Source: Alphaproteobacteria bacterium
GTDB lineage: Bacteria; Pseudomonadota; Alphaproteobacteria; Thalassobaculales; Thalassobaculaceae
Direction: 5' to 3'
Assembly: GCA_022822665.1 (NCBI GenBank)
Contig: JAJEAR010000076.1
Span: 99,189-163,188 of the forward strand
Length of the DNA stretch: 64,000 nt
In this document: in pieces, positions 33,942 to 41,446 of the stretch
Numbering within the stretch: position 1 is the first letter of the stretch
Layout: each line of letters begins with the position of its first letter
Position numbers and translations under genes: made by a program
The notes under the pieces: generated by a model
The model's database searches: none
What the model was told of the DNA's origin: nothing
What the model saw: the letters and a program-made list of their open reading frames with translations, nothing else

Positions 33942-35459
33942 ATGGCCGAGACTGCGCGCGACGCGGTAACCGAAGCGCCCGCCAGGGCGGGCGGCAATCT
34001 GCGGGCGGTGCTGCCCTACGCCGATCTGCGCGAGTGGCTGGCGGAGGCCGAGAAGCTCGGCGAGGTCACCGTCGCGAAGGGTCTGGGCAAGGACGAGGAA
34101 ATCGGCCAGGCGGCCGAGCTCGTCATGCACTCCGACGAGGCCAACTGCGTCGTCTTCGACGAGATCCCGGGCCACGAGCCGGGCTACCGCGTGCTGGTCA
34201 ATTTCTTCGGCGGCAAGCGCAAGAACATGACGCTCGGTTTTCCGACCGATCTCTCCAAGATCGAGCTCAGCGAGGCCTATTACGACGCGCAGTTGAAGGA
34301 TCTGGAGCCGATCCCGCATGTGACGGTGGACGGCGGGCCGGTGACGGAGAACGTCCTCGAAGGCGACGATGTGGACCTGAGCAGGTTCCCCGCCCCGTTC
34401 TGGCACCCCGACGACGGTGGCCACTATATCGGCACGGGCAGCTTCGACGTCACCGTCGATCCCGACACCGGCTGGATGAATCTCGGCACCTACCGGGTGA
34501 TGGTGCAGGATGAGAAGACCGTCGGCTACTACATCTCCCCCGGCAAGCACGGCCGGGTGCACCGCGACAAGTACCTCGCGCGCGGCGAGCCGATGCCGAC
34601 GGCGATCGTGGTCGGCGGCGATCCGATGACGTTCCTTACCGCCTGCACCGAGATGCCGCCCGGGGTCTGCGAATACGACATCGTCGGCGCCATACGGGGC
34701 GAGCCGCTGAAGGTCGTCAGGGGCCGCCATACCGGCATCCCGTTCCCGGCCGACGCCGAGATCGTGCTCGAAGGCTTCGTCGATCCCCACGAGCGCCGCC
34801 CCGAGGGGCCGTTCGGCGAATGGACTGGCTATTACGGGTCCGACATGCGCGACGAGCCGGTGATGCACGTGAAGGCGGTCTATCACCGCAACAACCCGAT
34901 CATCCTCGGCTGCCCGCCCCAGCGTCCTCCGGACGAGATGTGCCGCTACCGCGCGGTCACCCGCTCGGCGATGCTGCGCGACGCGATCGAGAAGGCGGGC
35001 GTGCCCGACGTGCACGCCGCTTGGGCGCACGAGGTCGGCAACAGCCGGATGCTGCTCGCCGTCGCCATCAAGCAGCGTTATCCCGGCCACGCCAAGCAGG
35101 CCGGCCATGTCGCCGCGATGTGCCATGTCGGCGCCTATGCCGGGAAATATGTCGTTGTCACCGACGAGGACGTCGACATCTCCAATCTCGAGGAGATGAC
35201 CTGGGCGATGATCACCCGGTCCGACCCCGCGACCTCGATCGACATCATCAAGGACGCCTGGTCGACCCCGCTCGATCCGCGCATCCCGCCCGAGGAAAAG
35301 GCCAAGGGCAACATGACCAACAGCCGCGCGATCGTCGACGCCTGCCGGCCGTTCCACTGGAAGGACAACTTCCCGCCGGTGAACGCGCCGACCCAGGAGG
35401 TCGCGCGCAAGGCGCGGGAGAAGTTCGGCTACCTGCTCGAGGGCCGGGACGCGCCTTAG
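33942..35459 (+). CDS. UbiD family (de)carboxylase, copy 2
   Basis: A 505-residue UbiD-like enzyme. The ATG at 33942 has AGGAG six bases before it; upstream in-frame codons overlap the phosphorylase end and are not UbiD-like. Motifs: LPYADLREWLAEAEKLGEV, PHVTVDGGPVTENVLEGDDVDL, GGHYIGTGSFDVTVDPDTG, the catalytic acid pair in PEGPFGEWTGYY (E288, E293) and VVVTDEDVDISNLEEM. It resembles copy 3 (57913) more than copy 1. Substrate unknown. It is 76 bases after the phosphorylase gene, so it may or may not share its transcript. Confidence 0.88.
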   Translation: MAETARDAVTEAPARAGGNLRAVLPYADLREWLAEAEKLGEVTVAKGLGKDEEIGQAAELVMHSDEANCVVFDEIPGHEPGYRVLVNFFGGKRKNMTLGFPTDLSKIELSEAYYDAQLKDLEPIPHVTVDGGPVTENVLEGDDVDLSRFPAPFWHPDDGGHYIGTGSFDVTVDPDTGWMNLGTYRVMVQDEKTVGYYISPGKHGRVHRDKYLARGEPMPTAIVVGGDPMTFLTACTEMPPGVCEYDIVGAIRGEPLKVVRGRHTGIPFPADAEIVLEGFVDPHERRPEGPFGEWTGYYGSDMRDEPVMHVKAVYHRNNPIILGCPPQRPPDEMCRYRAVTRSAMLRDAIEKAGVPDVHAAWAHEVGNSRMLLAVAIKQRYPGHAKQAGHVAAMCHVGAYAGKYVVVTDEDVDISNLEEMTWAMITRSDPATSIDIIKDAWSTPLDPRIPPEEKAKGNMTNSRAIVDACRPFHWKDNFPPVNAPTQEVARKAREKFGYLLEGRDAP

Positions 35460-35480
35460 GGTCCGCCCTTCGACACGCCG

Positions 35481-36092
35481 CTACCGCGACGCCTCGGCGA
35501 TCTCGGCCTCGACGTCGCCCAGGCGGTCCTTGCCGAAGAAGATTTCCTCGCCGACATAGAAGGTCGGGCTGCCGAAGCTGCCGCGCTCCACCGAGGCCTC
35601 GGTATTGGCGAGCAGCCTGTCCTTGACCGCTTGGTCTCCGGTGCGTTCCAGCAGCGCCGCGCCGTCGATTCCGTCTTCGGCGAGCGCCGAGACGATGACC
35701 TCCGGCTCGTCCATCTTCTTGGGCTCCTCCCACATGTGGCGGAAGACGGCGGCGACGTAGCGGTCCAGCCATCCGTCCATGTCGGCCGCGACCGCGCCCC
35801 GCATGATGCGGAGCGTGTTGACCGGGAAATTCGGGTTCCAGGCGTACTTGTCGATCCGGTGGCGCCGGATGAAGCGGTCGGTCTCGATCCGCGCGTATTC
35901 CGACTTGTTCCTCACCCCGGCCGTCTGGTCCATCGGCGGGCGGTTGTTGGTGAGCTTGAACACGCCGCCCAGCAGCACCGGGACATAGGCGAAGGTGGCG
36001 CCGGTTCGGCGCTCGATCTCCGGGATGACGCAATGGCTGAGATAGGCGTTGGGGCTTCCGAAATCGAAGTGGAATTCAACCTTCACCGTCAT
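35481..36092 (-). CDS. 2-hydroxychromene-2-carboxylate isomerase family (DsbA-fold)
   Basis: A 203-residue kappa-class GST/HCCA isomerase-like protein: KVEFHFDFGSPNAYLSHCVIP with the catalytic-position Ser in GSPNAY, a ~120-residue helical insert, then FGSPTFYVGEEIFFGKDRLGDVEAEI. In naphthalene pathways this enzyme isomerises 2-hydroxychromene-2-carboxylate with glutathione. It ends a minus-strand run (hydrolase, RidA, MFS, SDR, this gene) with 13 bases to the SDR gene. The ATG at 36092 gives the family N-terminus. Confidence 0.82.
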   Translation of the reverse strand: MTVKVEFHFDFGSPNAYLSHCVIPEIERRTGATFAYVPVLLGGVFKLTNNRPPMDQTAGVRNKSEYARIETDRFIRRHRIDKYAWNPNFPVNTLRIMRGAVAADMDGWLDRYVAAVFRHMWEEPKKMDEPEVIVSALAEDGIDGAALLERTGDQAVKDRLLANTEASVERGSFGSPTFYVGEEIFFGKDRLGDVEAEIAEASR

Positions 36093-36105
36093 TGTCCTAC
36101 CCGTC

Positions 36106-36831
36106 CTACCAAGGTTCCATCCAGGGTCTGATATCCATCTCGAAAGTCCAGGCATCGCGCGGCTGGACGTGCAGCTGCCAGTATATCTCGGCGATGTGAT
36201 CGGGATTCACGATCCCGTCCTCTTCCTTGAGCGCATAGCGGTCGGGGAAGTTGGAGCGGATGAATTCGGTGTCGATCGCTCCGTCGACGATCACGTGGGC
36301 GACATGGATGTTCTTCGGGGCGAGCTCGCGCGCCATGCTCTGGGCGAGCGCGCGGAGCGCGTGCTTGGCGCCCGCGAAGCCCGCGAACCGGGCGCGCCCC
36401 CGCATGCTCGCGGTCGCGCCGGTGAAGACGATCGTGCCGCGCTCGCGGGGAATCATCCGCCGCGCCGCCTCGCGTCCCGTCAGGAACCCCGCGAAGCAGG
36501 AGAGCTCCCACATCTTGAAATAGCGTCTGGCGGTTTCCTCGAGGATGCCGCCTGGCGAATTGGCGCCGATGTTGAAGACCGCCACCTCGACCGGGCCGAT
36601 ATCGGCCTCGATCTCTTCGAACATCGCGACCACGGCGTCCTCGTTCCGCGCATCGACGCCGAAGGGATGGACGGCGCCGCCTTCCGCCTCGATCCGCGCC
36701 ACCAGACCGTCCAGGTTCTCGCGCTTTCGCCGGACCGGGCACGCAACGTAGCCGCCGCGTGCAAACCGCCGCGCCACCGCACCGCCCGTCGCATCTCCCG
36801 CGCCCACGACGACTGCTACCGGATCGGTCAT
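36106..36831 (-). CDS. Atypical short-chain dehydrogenase/reductase lacking catalytic Tyr
   Basis: A 241-residue SDR. The cofactor loop GAGDATGGA (10-18) and NxGA region are present, as is IVFTGATASMRGRARFAGFAGAKHAL. In the YxxxK active site the Tyr is replaced by Phe (F152-x3-K156). A group of SDRs with this RFAGFAGAK-type motif exists, so it may be a conserved variant rather than a dead enzyme. The start at 36831 excludes an upstream stretch overlapping the MFS gene. It lies 31 bases after the MFS stop. Confidence 0.8.
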   Translation of the reverse strand: MTDPVAVVVGAGDATGGAVARRFARGGYVACPVRRKRENLDGLVARIEAEGGAVHPFGVDARNEDAVVAMFEEIEADIGPVEVAVFNIGANSPGGILEETARRYFKMWELSCFAGFLTGREAARRMIPRERGTIVFTGATASMRGRARFAGFAGAKHALRALAQSMARELAPKNIHVAHVIVDGAIDTEFIRSNFPDRYALKEEDGIVNPDHIAEIYWQLHVQPRDAWTFEMDIRPWMEPW

Positions 36832-36862
36832 CGCGCCTCGCTCGTTATCCGCGCCAGTTTGC

Positions 36863-38089
36863 TCATCCGGACTCGGCACCGCCACCCCGGCCGCGCGACA
36901 GGGCGGCTACGGCGGCGGCGGTCAGCACGGCGCCCATCGCGACGGCGGCGAAACCCCATATCCAGGCCGCGGGGTCTTCGCGTCCTCCGGCGGCTTCGAG
37001 CGCGGTGCCGAAGGCGACCGGCCCGACCAGGGCGCCGGCGAATCCGATGAAGGCGAAAATCCCCATCGTCGTCCCCTGGAGCCGCGGATCGGCGTTGAGC
37101 AGCGCGCCGGTCGTCGTGGGCCCCGTCCGCCCGTAATTGAGCACCGCGCAGGCAACCAGCAGCGCCACGACCGGCCAGAAGTCGAGCCCGACCGCCGCGC
37201 CGGTGGCGATGGCGACGGCGAAGGAAACGACCGCCGTTCCGATCAGTACGGCGCGGACGCCGAAGCGCTCGCCGAGCTCCGATATCGCGACCGCGCCCGC
37301 GACGCCGATGAACGCGATGCCGGCCGCGATGGCGGTCGGCGACAGGAAGACCGGCTCCTCGCCCGGCCGCCCGAGGAGGAAGACCAGGTAGGGGACGAGC
37401 CACGTCCGGAGGCCGACAGACTCGAACAGACCGCCGAAATTGGCGAGCACGTAGGCCATGACGCTCCGGTTCGCGAAGACCGGCCGGACGTCGAACGGGT
37501 TGGGCGCCGCACTCGCATCCGGCGCCTGGCGGGGCAGGACGAGGAATATCAGCAGAAACGCCAGCCCGAACCCAAGACCCGCAACCACGAACGCCCAGCG
37601 CCAGCCCCAGCCCGCCGCCGCCTCTCCGCCGACGATGAACGAGAGCGCCGACCCGATGGCGAAGACCGACGCGTAGTAGCCCGAGGCGCGCGAGCGCATG
37701 GCGTCGGGCACGTTGTCGCTCATCGCCTTGAGCCCCGGCATGTAGGTTCCGGCAAGCCCTACGCCCGCGAGAAACCGCCAGAACAAGGCCGACCAGAATC
37801 CGTCGGCGAGACCCGCGAAGCCGAAGGAAGCGAGCATTCCGATCAGCGCCGATCCGAGATAGATCCGTCGCGGGTCTATCCGGTCGGCGAGGCTCGAAAG
37901 GATCGGGACGGCCGCGATATAGCCCGCGAAGAAGATGCCGCCCAGCCACCCGGCCTCGATATCGCTGAGCCCCCATGCCTCGATCAGGGTCGGCAGCAGG
38001 GCCGCGACCACCATGAAGGACAGGTTGACGCCCGTGAGCGCGACGCAGAACGCGCCGACAAGGACGACGGGCGAGACCGCTGGCGCCAT
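36863..38089 (-). CDS. MFS transporter (aromatic-acid/sugar-acid type)
   Basis: A 408-residue major facilitator with about twelve hydrophobic segments. It starts with VGAFCVALTGVNLSFMVVAALLP, has DIEAGWLGGIFFAGYIAAVPILSSLADRIDPRRIYL (helix 2 and A-motif region) and AGVGLAGTYMPGLKAMSDNVP. It sits in the RidA-MFS-SDR-HCCA isomerase run with gaps of 22 and 31 bases. The setting suggests uptake of the compound processed by its neighbours; the substrate is unknown. Confidence 0.85.
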   Translation of the reverse strand: MAPAVSPVVLVGAFCVALTGVNLSFMVVAALLPTLIEAWGLSDIEAGWLGGIFFAGYIAAVPILSSLADRIDPRRIYLGSALIGMLASFGFAGLADGFWSALFWRFLAGVGLAGTYMPGLKAMSDNVPDAMRSRASGYYASVFAIGSALSFIVGGEAAAGWGWRWAFVVAGLGFGLAFLLIFLVLPRQAPDASAAPNPFDVRPVFANRSVMAYVLANFGGLFESVGLRTWLVPYLVFLLGRPGEEPVFLSPTAIAAGIAFIGVAGAVAISELGERFGVRAVLIGTAVVSFAVAIATGAAVGLDFWPVVALLVACAVLNYGRTGPTTTGALLNADPRLQGTTMGIFAFIGFAGALVGPVAFGTALEAAGGREDPAAWIWGFAAVAMGAVLTAAAVAALSRGRGGGAESG

Positions 38090-38111
38090 TCGGGGATGTG
38101 CCGGGACGCGC

Positions 38112-38504
38112 TCAGTCGACGGCTTGCGCGGCCTTTATCTCAACCTCCACGACCATTTCCGGCTGGGCCAGCGCCGAGACGTAGAGGAGCGTCGAGGCCG
38201 GCTTGTGGTCGCCCAGGAACCGGTCGCGGATCGCCATGTGCGCGTCCCGGTCCCCCACCTGAGTGAGGTATTGGGTGACCATCACGATGTCCTCGATAGC
38301 CATCCCGTTGGCTTCGAGTATCTTGACGACATTGTTCCAGGCCGCCTCCGTCTGGGCCTCCACGCCATCCGGAATGGTCCCGTCGGGCAGCGTACCGACC
38401 TGGCCCGAAACGACCAGCCAGCGCGCGTTGGGAGGCACCTCGATCGAATGGACGTAATGGCGGAAGGGAGGGCAGACGCCTTCGGGATTCATGGACTTGA
38501 ACAT
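38112..38504 (-). CDS. RidA/YjgF-like protein lacking the catalytic Arg
   Basis: A 130-residue RidA-fold protein (WLVVSGQVGTLPDG, AWNNVVKILEANGMAIEDIVMVTQYLT, VEVEIKA). The Arg that marks active imine deaminases, normally in PARxxV, is replaced here: KPASTLLYVSAL has Ser at position 104. The ATG at 38504 is preferred because GAAAGGA lies about ten bases upstream; an ATG at 38513 would overlap the hydrolase stop but has no room for a ribosome site. It lies between the hydrolase (5 bases) and MFS (22 bases) genes. A binding or chorismate-lyase-like role is possible. Confidence 0.8.
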   Translation of the reverse strand: MFKSMNPEGVCPPFRHYVHSIEVPPNARWLVVSGQVGTLPDGTIPDGVEAQTEAAWNNVVKILEANGMAIEDIVMVTQYLTQVGDRDAHMAIRDRFLGDHKPASTLLYVSALAQPEMVVEVEIKAAQAVD

Positions 38505-38509
38505 GCGAG

Positions 38510-39310
38510 TCATCCTTTCGGTTCGCCGAGAAATCGGGTGAGCGCTTCGTCGAAGGCGCCGGGATTGGCGACGGTGCAAATGTGGCCGGCTCCGGGCAAC
38601 GAGACATGGCGCGCGCCGGGGATCGCATCCGCCATTCCCTGCATGACTTCGGGCGGCGCGCCGACGCGGTCCTCGGCGCCCGAGACCAGCAGCGTCGGCA
38701 CGTCGATACCCGGGAGCCCCGCCGTGTAGTCCATCGTCAAGAGCGCCGCGATGCAGCCGAGATAGCCGTCCACCGACGTCTTCACGATCATCGCGCGGAT
38801 CTTCTCCATCACCTCCGGATTGGCGGCGCGGAAGGCTTCCGGGAACCAGCGCTCCGCCGTCGTGTCCGCTATCGCCTCGATGCCGCCCGCCCTGGCGCGC
38901 TCGATCATCGGCGGCCAGATCGCGCGGTACTGGGGGACGGGCTCGGACCGGCAGGCCACCGGGACCAGCGCGTCGAGCCGGTCCCCGTGTTCGAGCGCGA
39001 GCCCGATCGCGACCACGCCGCCGAGCCCGATGCCGACCAGGGTCGAGCGTTCGATCCCGAGCGCGTTCCAGAGCCCGAGGATGTCGCCGATCAGCATGTC
39101 GAGCGAATACGGCGGAGGCGTCGCCTCGCTGCCGCCATGGCCGCGGCTGTCGAAGCGCAGCAGGCGGCGATTCGCGGAAAGCGCCTCGACATGCGGATCC
39201 CACATGGTGAGGTCGTTGGTCATCCCGGTGGTGAAGGTGATCCAGGGCGCGCCGTCGGGCCCGTCGATCCGGTAGTTGAGGCCGATATCCCCGACCCTGG
39301 CGATTGGCAT
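38510..39310 (-). CDS. Alpha/beta hydrolase-fold protein without nucleophilic Ser
   Basis: A 266-residue protein close to 3-oxoadipate enol-lactonase (PcaD): GLNYRIDGPDGAP, LLRFDSRGHGGSEAT, PTLLVSGAEDRVGAP and PGAGHICTVANP place the fold, the acid and the histidine. The nucleophile elbow reads GIGLGG (93-98), so the Ser of GxSxG is Gly95 (codon GGG). It is probably the first gene of a minus-strand operon leading to RidA, MFS, SDR and HCCA isomerase. It may be a non-hydrolytic member of the fold or use another mechanism. Confidence 0.8.
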   Translation of the reverse strand: MPIARVGDIGLNYRIDGPDGAPWITFTTGMTNDLTMWDPHVEALSANRRLLRFDSRGHGGSEATPPPYSLDMLIGDILGLWNALGIERSTLVGIGLGGVVAIGLALEHGDRLDALVPVACRSEPVPQYRAIWPPMIERARAGGIEAIADTTAERWFPEAFRAANPEVMEKIRAMIVKTSVDGYLGCIAALLTMDYTAGLPGIDVPTLLVSGAEDRVGAPPEVMQGMADAIPGARHVSLPGAGHICTVANPGAFDEALTRFLGEPKG

Positions 39311-39387
39311 GCCGTGCTCCCGCTTTGGTCGCGGCGATCTTAACGCGGTATTCTGGATCGTTGCGAACCCACGAGCGAGGAAGAGGA

Positions 39388-40143
39388 ATGAGCCGGCGGG
39401 AGTTGGAATCGAAAGTCGCCATCGTCACGGGAAGCGTGCGCGGCATCGGCCGCGCGACGGCTCTTGCCTTTGCCGAAGCCGGCGCGGCCGTAGTCGTCAA
39501 CGGCCGGAAATCGGTCGAGGCCGCGGACCAGATCGCGCGCGAGGTCGAGGACGCCGGCGGCAGGGCCCGCGTCCACCTCGCCGATGTCAGCGATCCCGGG
39601 CAGGCGAAGGGGCTGGTCGAGGAGACCGTCGCCGCCTTCGGCCGACTCGACATCCTGGTCAACAACGTCTCGCACCGGATCGCCAAGCCCGTCGTCGAGA
39701 CCAGCTACGAGGAGTGGCGCGACGTGCAGGCCAATACGGTCGATTCGGCCTTCCTTTGTATCCGGCAGGCGGTTCCCCATCTGATCGTGGGCGGCGGCGG
39801 ATCCATCGTCAATATCGGCGGGGTGTCGGGCCATCGGGGGGTGAAAAACCGCGCCGCCGTCGCAGCGGCGAAGGCGGGACTCGCCGGGATGTCCGCGGCG
39901 CTCGCCGTCGAGCTCGCGCCGCACAACATCAACGTCAACTGCGTCTCCCCCGGCAGCATCGACAATTACGAGGCGACCGGGCACGTGCCGGCGCACTTCC
40001 GGGAAAACCCGATCCCGATGGGGCGGATGGGAACCGTGCACGAAATCGCCGCCATGGTGCGGCATCTCTGCGGCCCGGAGGGGCGCTACGTCGCCGGCCA
40101 GACGATCCACGTCTGCGGCGCGTGGAACGTGTCGATCGCCTGA
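39388..40143 (+). CDS. SDR family protein with altered Ser-Tyr-Lys site
   Basis: A 251-residue FabG-like SDR. The cofactor loop TGSVRGIG (14-21), DILVNNVS and a C-terminal YVAGQTIHVCGAWNVS are normal. The active site is not: NIGGVSG replaces NISSxxG, and RAAVAAAK has Val158 where the Tyr of YxxxK is expected (K162 is kept). The ATG at 39388 follows GAGGAAGAGGA. It diverges from the hydrolase gene across 77 bases and converges on a small barrel protein. Its redox activity is doubtful. Confidence 0.82.
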   Translation: MSRRELESKVAIVTGSVRGIGRATALAFAEAGAAVVVNGRKSVEAADQIAREVEDAGGRARVHLADVSDPGQAKGLVEETVAAFGRLDILVNNVSHRIAKPVVETSYEEWRDVQANTVDSAFLCIRQAVPHLIVGGGGSIVNIGGVSGHRGVKNRAAVAAAKAGLAGMSAALAVELAPHNINVNCVSPGSIDNYEATGHVPAHFRENPIPMGRMGTVHEIAAMVRHLCGPEGRYVAGQTIHVCGAWNVSIA

Positions 40144-40151
40144 CCGGGCGG

Positions 40152-40457
40152 TCAGATCTCCTGGATCAGTTCGAGGACCTCGCGGGTTCGCGTCACCTTG
40201 CCGGTCCAGAGCCGGTCGAACTCGGCGATCATGCCCTTGAGCGCGTCGGATCCCATGACCCGTTTCACGTCGGCAAGATCGGCGAACTCGTAAAACGCGA
40301 TATGGACGTTGTCGTCCACGTCGCTCCAGCCGCGACTGGCGCCGGCCGCGCCGAACGCTTCGGTCGCCTGCGGCAGGTGCTCTTCCCGGTACCACGCGTC
40401 GAACGCGTCCCTCGCGGCCGGGTCCACCTCCGCCCGAACGATCAGGAATGCAGTCAT
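40152..40457 (-). CDS. Small dimeric alpha/beta-barrel protein (EthD-like)
   Basis: A 101-residue protein: FLIVRAEVDPAARDAFDAWYREEHLPQATEAF, RGWSDVDDNVHIAFYEFADLADVKRVM. The WYxxEHLP motif and alternating strand/helix pattern are those of dimeric alpha+beta barrel (EthD/NIPSNAP-like) proteins, found with aromatic or quinone pathways. GGAGGAG lies about seven bases before the ATG at 40457. It converges with the SDR gene (nine bases between stops). Enzymatic role unknown. Confidence 0.7.
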   Translation of the reverse strand: MTAFLIVRAEVDPAARDAFDAWYREEHLPQATEAFGAAGASRGWSDVDDNVHIAFYEFADLADVKRVMGSDALKGMIAEFDRLWTGKVTRTREVLELIQEI

Positions 40458-40546
40458 CGCAACTCCTCCGGTTTTCCGCACATTCGTTTCAGGATAGGCC
40501 GGTTTCCGGCCCGGCAGGGCCGCAGAGGTTTTCCCGAGAGGTAGCG

Positions 40547-41056
40547 TCAGACTGGCCCGCCGCTCGCGGCCCGGCCGGAGCCGTTGCTTTCAGACGGGTC
40601 TATGCGATCGCGGAATACCCGGAGACATTCCGGGAGCTCCTCCGCAAGGACCCGTGCCGACGCGATCGCGATCTCCGCCTGGTCGAGCTGGAAGCGGTCG
40701 TAGCTCCGCACCGCGACATTCCGAAAGCGCCGGGTTTCGTCCGCATGTTCGCATATGTCCGGCGGCAGGACAGCGCCCCGGTCGCCGACGGGCATGCAGA
40801 CCCGACGCAGGAGGTCCCGGTGCCAGAACTCTCCCTGCGGGCGCTCCTCGCCGAGAAGTTGGAGAATCCTGACCAAACCGGATTCCAGGGACGTGTGGCC
40901 CGATTGCATGGCGTGCATCAGGGCCATGGATGCCTTGTATCCGTCCATCCCCGGATCGTCGAAGCCGCCCGCATCGAACAATTCGGCGGCACCCGCGAAA
41001 TGCGCGCAGGCCGCCTGGAAGTCGGTTTCTATTTCGATCCAGCGTGCATCGCTCAT
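40547..41056 (-). CDS. HepT-like HEPN-domain protein (toxin-antitoxin partner)
   Basis: A 169-residue all-helical protein matching the HepT-like group: EIETDFQAACAHFAGAAELFDAGGF, GHTSLESGLVRILQLLGEERPQGEFWHRDLLRR, then RRFRNVAVRSYDRFQLD. The HEPN RNase motif Rx4HxY appears as R112-x4-R117-x-Y119, so the catalytic His is Arg while the Tyr that MNT partners AMPylate is kept. It starts inside the upstream MNT gene (ATGA overlap), the usual arrangement for this TA type. It may have lost RNase activity, or belong to a subgroup using Arg. Confidence 0.78.
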   Translation of the reverse strand: MSDARWIEIETDFQAACAHFAGAAELFDAGGFDDPGMDGYKASMALMHAMQSGHTSLESGLVRILQLLGEERPQGEFWHRDLLRRVCMPVGDRGAVLPPDICEHADETRRFRNVAVRSYDRFQLDQAEIAIASARVLAEELPECLRVFRDRIDPSESNGSGRAASGGPV

Positions 41057-41385
41057 CCCAGCACCTTGGCGCCCGGCAATACACGCCGAAGGAAAGTCGG
41101 GCTGCACCAGGCTTGGTCGACGATATCGCAGCGCAGGCCGAGCTCTTCGCAGGCATCTTCCGCGGCCCGGATCGCCTGGGAGACGTTCTGTCTGGAAAAA
41201 TCCGCCAGCAGATCGACATCGCTGTCCGGCCGCATCTCGCCCCGCGCCGCGGAACCGAACAGACGGTAGCGGCCACCGTATCGTTCGGCGGATTCCGCCA
41301 GACGAAGTTCAAGCCGGGCCAGCGCCGCCCTGCGGTCGGCCAGCAAGCGCGCTTTGCGGTCCTTCAGCGTGACGATTTCGGACAT
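41053..41385 (-). CDS. MNT-type nucleotidyltransferase (antitoxin)
   Basis: A 110-residue minimal nucleotidyltransferase with GS at 44-45 (LFGSAARGE) and the DxD metal pair D56/D58 (DSDVDLLADF). A basic N-terminal helix (KDRKARLLADRRAALARLE) precedes it. In MNT-HepT systems this enzyme inactivates the HEPN toxin by adding AMP to a Tyr. It overlaps the HepT-like gene by four bases. Another ATG at 41403 is possible; 41385 is the more typical length. Confidence 0.82.
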   Translation of the reverse strand: MSEIVTLKDRKARLLADRRAALARLELRLAESAERYGGRYRLFGSAARGEMRPDSDVDLLADFSRQNVSQAIRAAEDACEELGLRCDIVDQAWCSPTFLRRVLPGAKVLG

Positions 41386-41446
41386 GGGAACGATTTGTAG
41401 CATGAGACCGGGCAGACCCGGAACGCCGCGCTCCCGCCGCGTCGTC

